From CAYPPG01 sp964412555 (GTDB taxonomy: Bacteria; Hinthialibacterota; Hinthialibacteria; Hinthialibacterales; Hinthialibacteraceae): a stretch of DNA of 29,045 nucleotides. A model generated the notes under the pieces. The model had not been told where the DNA came from, did not search any database, and saw nothing but the letters and a program-made list of their open reading frames with translations. The stretch covers positions 1 through 29,045 of the forward strand of contig CAYPPG010000083.1 in NCBI GenBank assembly GCA_964412555.1, written 5' to 3'. The first letter of the stretch is position 1; each line of letters opens with the position of its first letter. The position numbers and the translations under genes were made by a program. Positions 24,143 to 29,045 of the stretch are shown in pieces.

Positions 24143-26752
24143 ATGAGTAACCTCAATACAGTCGAAAAACCAATCCGCTACACCGGTACCGAATGGAACG
24201 CGGTTGTTTCCAAACCGCAAGCCAATCTGCGCTTCGGTCTGGTCTACCCGGATGTCTATGAAGTGGGAATGTCCTTCCTCGGTCTCCAAATCCTCTATGG
24301 TCTTTTGAACGAACAAGAATCCATCTGGTGCGAACGCGCCTTCGCCCCCTGGCCGGACCGCGAAGAACAGTTAAGGAATGAAAATCAACTACTATGCACC
24401 ATCGAAAGTGAAACGCCCTTGAATAAGTTAGACATCGTCGGTTTTTCCCTGCAGCACGAAATGCTGTACACCAATGTGTTGACAGTCCTTGATTTGGGAG
24501 GTATCCCACTCGAAAGTAACCAACGTAACAACAATGATCCCATCGTCATCGCCGGCGGCCCCTGCGCATACAATCCCATGCCGCTATCCGATTTCATCGA
24601 CGCCTTTGTAATTGGCGAAGCCGAAGAGGTAATCCTCGAATTATGCCAAACGATCCAAACCATGCGCGACAGCAAGGCAGACCGCACTGAAATTCTCCAC
24701 CATTTGGCAACCATCCCCGGCATTTTCGTTCCTGCATTCTATGAGAAATCAGTCAACCGATTGGGAGAAGTATTTTCTTCCAGTCCACTGAAAGAAGATA
24801 TTCCCGAAGTCATCGACAAACGAATCATCACCGATTTCGAGAATTCATACTATCCAGCCAAACAAATCGTCCCCAACACAAAAGTTGTCCACCACCGTCT
24901 TGCATTAGAGATCATGCGCGGCTGTCCCGGCGGCTGCCGCTTCTGCCAAGCCGGCTATACCGACCGCCCAGTGCGCGAGCGGTCTCCGGAACGGCTGATG
25001 CAAGATGCCCGCAACGGACTCCGGCAAACCGGTTTTGATGAAATGAGTTTGCTCTCCTTATCGACAGCCGATTATACCGCACTGCCGGCCTTATGCGAAA
25101 ACATGATTCAAGAATTCTTCCCGCAGCGCATCGCCCTTTCCCTGCCCTCTTTACGCATCGACAGTTTCCCATCCCGCGTTACTGAAGAGATCGGCAAAGT
25201 ACGCAGCACCGGATTGACCTTCGCACCGGAAGCCGGAACCGAACGGCTCCGCTGGGCAATCAATAAACTCATCTATGATGCGGAAATTTTCGCCAAAGTG
25301 CGCGAATCCGTCACCTCCAATCAAGATACGGTAAAGTTCTATTTTATGGTCGGCCTGCCAACGGAAACCGATGAAGACCTGCAAGGCATTGTCGATATGG
25401 TCCTGAAAATCAAACAAATCCTACGCGAAACCGGAAAAAAACGCGCAAAAATCCATGTAGGACTATCCCCCTTCGTCCCCAAACCGCACACAGCGTATCA
25501 ATGGTACGGGCAAATCCCTCTTGACGAAATCCAACGCCGCATCGATTATGTCCGCTCCCGCCTGAAAGAAGCGAAAATCAAGGTCAACTGGCACGATCCC
25601 TATAAAAGCGTAGTCGAAAGCGCCCTTTCGCGGGGAGATGCCCGGCTCGGGAAAGTTCTGCGTTATTTATTCGATCACGGCTCACGCTTCGATGAATGGC
25701 ATGAGCATTTTTCCTATGACCGCTGGAAAGTAGCATTCGAAGCGAACGGATTATCCATCGAGGACTATGCAACAAAAGAATATACGAAAGAAGATGAACT
25801 CCCCTGGCAAGCTGTATCCGTCCGCATTGCACCCCGTTATCTATGGCGAGAGTGGGAAAAAACGTTCCGCAACAAAGAAAGCCGCCATTGCGGCAATGAA
25901 CTCTGCAAAGTCTGCAAAGTCTGCAACGGCGATGATGTGGTTACCATTCACGCGCCGGACGGAACGGATCAACCTCCTCAACATAGAACCAACTACAACA
26001 TGGAACACGGCCTGGCCGTCTCTCTCCCTCTCACGGACGTTCCATATGAAGAGAAAACCAAAACCTATCGCTACCGCATCCGATTCAGCAAAACCGGCCC
26101 GATTCAATACGCCTCCCATCACGACTTGATGATGCTGTTCGAATCACTATTCCGGCGCGCCGGTATCGAAATGGCCTATACGGAAGGATTCCACCCCCAC
26201 CCCAAGATTGTTTTCGCCTCCGCCTTACCGGTTGGGGTGGAAAGCTGGGGCGAATATGCCGATATTCAAACAGCTCAATCCTATAATCCGGTGGAATTTC
26301 TTCGCCACACCAATCACTTCTGCCCCCAAGGAATTCATCTCGAAATTATGCGCCCTTTACACAATCATGAAAAAAAGGTCACCGCCGTGGTCAAAGGTTT
26401 TCAATATCAAGTAGAGCTCTCCACCCCCCGCCCACTTCTTCGCAATACCGCTATAATGCAAAAGATATTGAAAAATGTACAACTTAAAAAGGAACTCAAT
26501 GTATGTTCGGTGGGCGTTGAAGCCAATAAAAATACCATCGCGTTGAACTACATCAGCAACGTCGAGGGCGGGAAATACACAAAAGCGGAGACAATTTGCT
26601 CGAAATTGGAGTTACTCCTTGAAATTCCCTTGAAAATCGACAAAGTTATACGCATGGACATGTTCACTGTGGACAACGATGGAAGGCTAGTATCCCTTTC
26701 ATCGCAACCTCCCATCGAGATTCCCGAAACGATATGCAGCGTCAAATCTTGA
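24143..26752 (+). CDS. Radical SAM protein TIGR03960 fused to a TIGR03936 (DUF2344) domain
   Basis: An 869-residue protein. The first 250 residues are a B12-binding-like Rossmann region (FGLVYPDVYEVGMSFLGLQ). The radical SAM core follows, with the CxxxCxxC iron-sulfur motif at C261, C265 and C268 (RGCPGGCRFCQAGY). The C-terminal domain (about 641-869, YRYRIRFSKTGPIQYASHHDL, GFHPHPKIVFASALPVG) is the TIGR03936/DUF2344 module, which is often a separate gene. The fused protein commonly precedes RNase G and probably modifies RNA or tRNA, but the reaction is unknown. A cysteine cluster at 583-594 (CGNELCKVCKVC) may hold a second metal. The ATG at 24143 has GGA 8 bases upstream, and the frame is open to 24071. 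It overlaps the RNase G gene by 19 bases. Confidence 0.93.
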   Translation: MSNLNTVEKPIRYTGTEWNAVVSKPQANLRFGLVYPDVYEVGMSFLGLQILYGLLNEQESIWCERAFAPWPDREEQLRNENQLLCTIESETPLNKLDIVGFSLQHEMLYTNVLTVLDLGGIPLESNQRNNNDPIVIAGGPCAYNPMPLSDFIDAFVIGEAEEVILELCQTIQTMRDSKADRTEILHHLATIPGIFVPAFYEKSVNRLGEVFSSSPLKEDIPEVIDKRIITDFENSYYPAKQIVPNTKVVHHRLALEIMRGCPGGCRFCQAGYTDRPVRERSPERLMQDARNGLRQTGFDEMSLLSLSTADYTALPALCENMIQEFFPQRIALSLPSLRIDSFPSRVTEEIGKVRSTGLTFAPEAGTERLRWAINKLIYDAEIFAKVRESVTSNQDTVKFYFMVGLPTETDEDLQGIVDMVLKIKQILRETGKKRAKIHVGLSPFVPKPHTAYQWYGQIPLDEIQRRIDYVRSRLKEAKIKVNWHDPYKSVVESALSRGDARLGKVLRYLFDHGSRFDEWHEHFSYDRWKVAFEANGLSIEDYATKEYTKEDELPWQAVSVRIAPRYLWREWEKTFRNKESRHCGNELCKVCKVCNGDDVVTIHAPDGTDQPPQHRTNYNMEHGLAVSLPLTDVPYEEKTKTYRYRIRFSKTGPIQYASHHDLMMLFESLFRRAGIEMAYTEGFHPHPKIVFASALPVGVESWGEYADIQTAQSYNPVEFLRHTNHFCPQGIHLEIMRPLHNHEKKVTAVVKGFQYQVELSTPRPLLRNTAIMQKILKNVQLKKELNVCSVGVEANKNTIALNYISNVEGGKYTKAETICSKLELLLEIPLKIDKVIRMDMFTVDNDGRLVSLSSQPPIEIPETICSVKS

Positions 26753-28251
26753 TCAGTATAGATGATTACGAAATTCGAGTCGCAGTAGTTGAAAATACCA
26801 AATTAGCGGAATATTTTTTCGAACGGCGTGAGGAACGCCGGATCGTCGGAAATATATACAAAGGAATCGTAACCGCCATCATTCCTGGTATCGAAGCCGC
26901 TTTTGTCGATATCGGTCTGCCTCGCAACGCCTTCCTCTATGTGAACGATCTTTATCCCCGTTATGACGAATTCGATTACTTGTCAGAAGATGAAAGCGAC
27001 CTCGATAATGGAGCCGTCGACGCAGTCGAAGCGGATGAAGAACTCCCCTCGATGACGATCCAGGATTTACTGAAAGAACAGCAACAAATCCTGGTTCAGC
27101 TTCACAAGGAACCCATCGGCGCCAAAGGAAGCCGTGTCACGACGAATATCTCCATCGCGGGCCGTTACCTCGTTTCCCTGCCCTGCACTCGCCACATCGG
27201 TATTTCCCGCCGGATCGAAGAGGAAGAAGAAAGGGAGCGGTTAAAAGAAATCGTCACCGAAGTCCTGCCGGAAAATATGGGAGCCATTGTGCGCACCGCC
27301 GGAAAAGGGGCGAATAAAGAAGATTTTCAAAAAGACCTCGAGTTTCTCATCGCCGAATGGGAGAAAATCAAAGGAAAAAGCGAAAAATGCGCGGCTCCCT
27401 CTCTGCTCTATCAAAATCCAAGCATCGTATTTCGCATGATCCGCGATATGCTCAGCGACGGGATCGAGGAAATCATCGTCGATGACGCCAAAATGTACAC
27501 AGAAGTATTATCGTACATGAAAGAACTGGCGCCCTATGCCGCACATAAAGTCACCTTCTATGACGATTCCACCCCCATTTTCCGCGCTTACGGCGTGGAA
27601 ACCGAAATCAGTAGTTTGCGAGTCAAAAAAGTGTGGTTGAACTGCGGCGGGTACATCGTCATCGATGAAACAGAAGCGATGACCGTCATCGACGTCAATA
27701 CCGGCCGGTATGTCGGTAAACACAATTTAGAAGAAACCGTACTGCGTACCAATCTCGAGGCAGCGACTGAAATAGCCCGCCAGCTCCGGCTGCGGGACAT
27801 CGGCGGGATCATCATCATCGATTTCATCGACATGCGCTCCAAGGAAAATCAGGATAAACTGATCGATCATTTCCAAGAACTACTGAAGAGAGACCGTTCC
27901 CGCTCCCATATCTATCCCTTGACGGAGCTGGGATTGTTACAAATGACCCGCAAACGGGTACGCAAAAGCTTGAATAAATCCGTCACCCAACCCTGCCCCT
28001 ATTGCAGACGGGAAGGATTCATTCTATCGATGGATACGATGATCATTAAAATTTTCCGAACATTCGAAGAAATCTGCCGTGAAGAAGGCGCGAAAAACGT
28101 CACCCTCCGTGTCCATCCCCGATTAGCGGTAAAAATCAAAGAAGAATGCCAAAAACAACTCGAAACCCTGGAAGAACGCTTCAGCGCCGTCCTCAAAATC
28201 GTCCCCAGCACCGATATTCACTTCGAACAAATCGTCGAAGAAATCGCCTAA
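26734..28251 (+). CDS. rng: Ribonuclease G/E family endoribonuclease
   Basis: A 505-residue protein. Residues 35-150 form an S1 RNA-binding domain (GNIYKGIVTAIIPGIEAAFVDIG) interrupted by an acidic insertion at about 76-107. The catalytic DNase I-like part contains the metal-binding aspartates D320 (TVIDVNTG) and D363 (IIIIDFIDMRSKENQ). The zinc link is a single CPYC pair (C421, C424), which joins two subunits. There is no long scaffold tail, so it is RNase G rather than RNase E. It cleaves AU-rich RNA in rRNA maturation and mRNA decay. The start overlaps the end of the radical SAM gene, which implies translational coupling. The usual downstream rplU-rpmA genes are absent here. Confidence 0.93.
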   Translation: MQRQILISIDDYEIRVAVVENTKLAEYFFERREERRIVGNIYKGIVTAIIPGIEAAFVDIGLPRNAFLYVNDLYPRYDEFDYLSEDESDLDNGAVDAVEADEELPSMTIQDLLKEQQQILVQLHKEPIGAKGSRVTTNISIAGRYLVSLPCTRHIGISRRIEEEEERERLKEIVTEVLPENMGAIVRTAGKGANKEDFQKDLEFLIAEWEKIKGKSEKCAAPSLLYQNPSIVFRMIRDMLSDGIEEIIVDDAKMYTEVLSYMKELAPYAAHKVTFYDDSTPIFRAYGVETEISSLRVKKVWLNCGGYIVIDETEAMTVIDVNTGRYVGKHNLEETVLRTNLEAATEIARQLRLRDIGGIIIIDFIDMRSKENQDKLIDHFQELLKRDRSRSHIYPLTELGLLQMTRKRVRKSLNKSVTQPCPYCRREGFILSMDTMIIKIFRTFEEICREEGAKNVTLRVHPRLAVKIKEECQKQLETLEERFSAVLKIVPSTDIHFEQIVEEIA

Positions 28252-28383
28252 GTATTTGAAATAATCCCCCCTTTCGGTTTAACCATCAGAATTTGAGAAA
28301 TATTGTACGATTATCCCTGCAAAAAATGTTGGAAATCATTCTTCTCCCCTTTTTCTATAAATAAATCTGTAGTATGTTTTCAA

Positions 28384-28417
28384 CGCTTGATCGCGTTTCT
28401 ATAATTCCGCTCAAGCG
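28384..28417. other. Inverted repeat in the gap before the secreted protein gene
   Basis: CGCTTGA (28384-28390) and TCAAGCG (28411-28417) are separated by 20 bases. It lies in the 259-base gap after RNase G, about 95 bases ahead of the next start. It could be a leader hairpin or a weak stop. No T tract follows. The rest of the gap shows no clear promoter. Confidence 0.3.
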
Positions 28418-28510
28418 AATAATCTAAAAAAGGAGATAAAAGAATCAAGAAGTAAGGATGAACAACTCATCCAATCCAAATGACTTATTGAAAGGGAGGT
28501 ATATTTTATT

Positions 28511-28996
28511 ATGCTTAAAAGAATTGATGGTATTCTCGTTTTTGCAGTTGTATTTTCTTGTGCCCATGTAGTGTTGGCCCAACCGCATTATAGTCTAGGA
28601 TCAGATTGGGTAACTGGTGAAGGAGTGTATATCGTTACAGATGAAAAGGATCCATTTGAAGCGACCATACTCGGAAATCGGGTATTGGTTGCGGCTGCTT
28701 TGAATAACAACGACCCGAAGCATGCGTGGGTCAATCAGGATTTCGGGAATAATTACACCGTCCGTTGCGATGTTCGAATGGAAACATGGGCCGAAGGAGA
28801 AGACCTTGCCCGAGCAGGTATCGCCGCGAGAATCCAACCGGTTGGATCATCGCCGGATCATCCCAATGAAGATGTAGGGATTAATCTTCTTTTGCATGAA
28901 ACCCAGGATAACGTCCAATTTCTCAATGACTTACGTGGATGGGGTCCAAACGAAGGTTATCTGTGGGAATTGAATACTTGGTATACCTTTGAGTAA
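28511..28996 (+). pseudogene. Secreted concanavalin-like domain protein, cut off by an insertion
   Basis: A 161-residue reading frame with an N-terminal signal peptide (about 1-23, ending VVLAQ). The mature part looks like a LamG/concanavalin A-like or DUF1080-type jelly-roll: AWVNQDFGNNYTVRCDVRMET, ARAGIAARIQPVG and GINLLLHETQDNVQFLNDLRGW. The frame stops at LNTWYTFE, which in this fold is followed by further strands. The stop lies just before nested hairpins typical of an insertion end. I infer that the gene has been interrupted and its remainder lies beyond the element. GGGAGG sits about 12 bases before the ATG, so expression of a short product remains possible. It belongs to a class of secreted domains that bind polysaccharide or protein. 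Confidence 0.6.
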
Positions 28997-29045
28997 TCAA
29001 CCACGCCCATAGGACGTGGCTTTAGGAAAGCCCCTCCGAAGGGGC
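28997..29045. mobile_element. Probable end of an IS200/IS605-family element (partial)
   Basis: Three overlapping hairpins follow the interrupted gene. CCACG/CGTGG (29001-29019) extends by CC/GG around an ATA loop. GGCTTT/AAAGCC (29018-29032) comes next, and GCCCCT/AGGGGC (29030-29045) has a CCGA loop. Known: IS200/IS605 ends are recognised as single-strand hairpins rather than as inverted repeats, and TnpB-linked ends are also the 3' part of the guide (omega) RNA. No transposase or tnpB is inside the window. The exact boundary cannot be set, but it lies between 28993 and 29001. Confidence 0.5.

Noticed and set aside
28457..28567. A 36-codon frame that could be a leader peptide before the secreted gene
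   Set aside because: It overlaps the signal peptide region in another frame, with no regulatory codon run or attenuator seen.
1..29045. Search by eye for tRNA, rRNA, CRISPR arrays, riboswitches and a replication origin
   Set aside because: No cloverleaf ending in CCA, no regularly spaced direct repeats, no DnaA-box clusters and no rRNA-like stretches were found.

Overview
The window reads as chromosomal DNA from an uncultivated-type, diderm (Gram-negative) bacterium. Evidence for an outer membrane is a complete Tol-Pal gene set (tolQ, tolR, a TolA/TonB-like gene, tolB and two Pal/OmpA-domain genes), SurA-like and lipoprotein parvulins, and a LolA-like periplasmic protein. The gene set (Minf_1886 family, DUF2225, FapA, GH57, and a TIGR03960-TIGR03936 radical SAM fusion joined to RNase G) suggests a deep or candidate-phylum lineage. 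I cannot assign the phylum from sequence alone. No rRNA, tRNA or CRISPR array is visible.

Layout. Positions 1-54 look like the end of an IS21-family element. Then come a small LapA-like membrane protein gene, a doubtful 89-aa ORF that overlaps it, and a strong intrinsic terminator. A TldD-like metalloprotease lies on the minus strand. From about 2.5 kb a MerR-type regulator with its own promoter precedes an unknown six-helix membrane protein and a SurA-like chaperone. A Minf_1886 protein gene converges on these. From 6.2 to 11.9 kb there is a plus-strand run: polyprenol-phosphate-type GT2, a double-parvulin lipoprotein, a GH57 glucanase and a LolA-like protein, ending with a 42-aa ORF. FapA is on the minus strand and diverges from the long envelope operon at 14.0-19.7 kb: LysM coiled-coil lipoprotein, tolQ, tolR, tolA-like, tolB, anchorless Pal-like protein, Pal. 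After it come a GT4 glycosyltransferase, a DUF2225 protein, an isochorismatase-like hydrolase with a phosphoglucose/phosphomannose isomerase, and the radical SAM/RNase G pair. The window ends in a secreted protein gene that stops inside its domain. It is followed at once by nested hairpins that look like an IS200/IS605-family end.

How the genes fit together. Most of the window serves the cell envelope: outer membrane tethering and constriction (Tol-Pal plus LysM protein), periplasmic folding (two parvulin proteins), lipoprotein or lipid handling (LolA-like) and glycan transfer (GT2, GT4). A smaller part is carbohydrate metabolism (GH57, Pgi/Pmi), and another is RNA/tRNA processing (radical SAM fusion and RNase G). 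Both ends of the window fall in insertion-sequence ends, so it is probably a whole assembly contig broken at repeated elements. The most interesting points are the possible TnpB-type (OMEGA) element end at the right edge, the anchorless second Pal, palindromes placed at promoters (notably in the spacer of the MerR gene promoter and between fapA and the tol operon), and several small ORFs.
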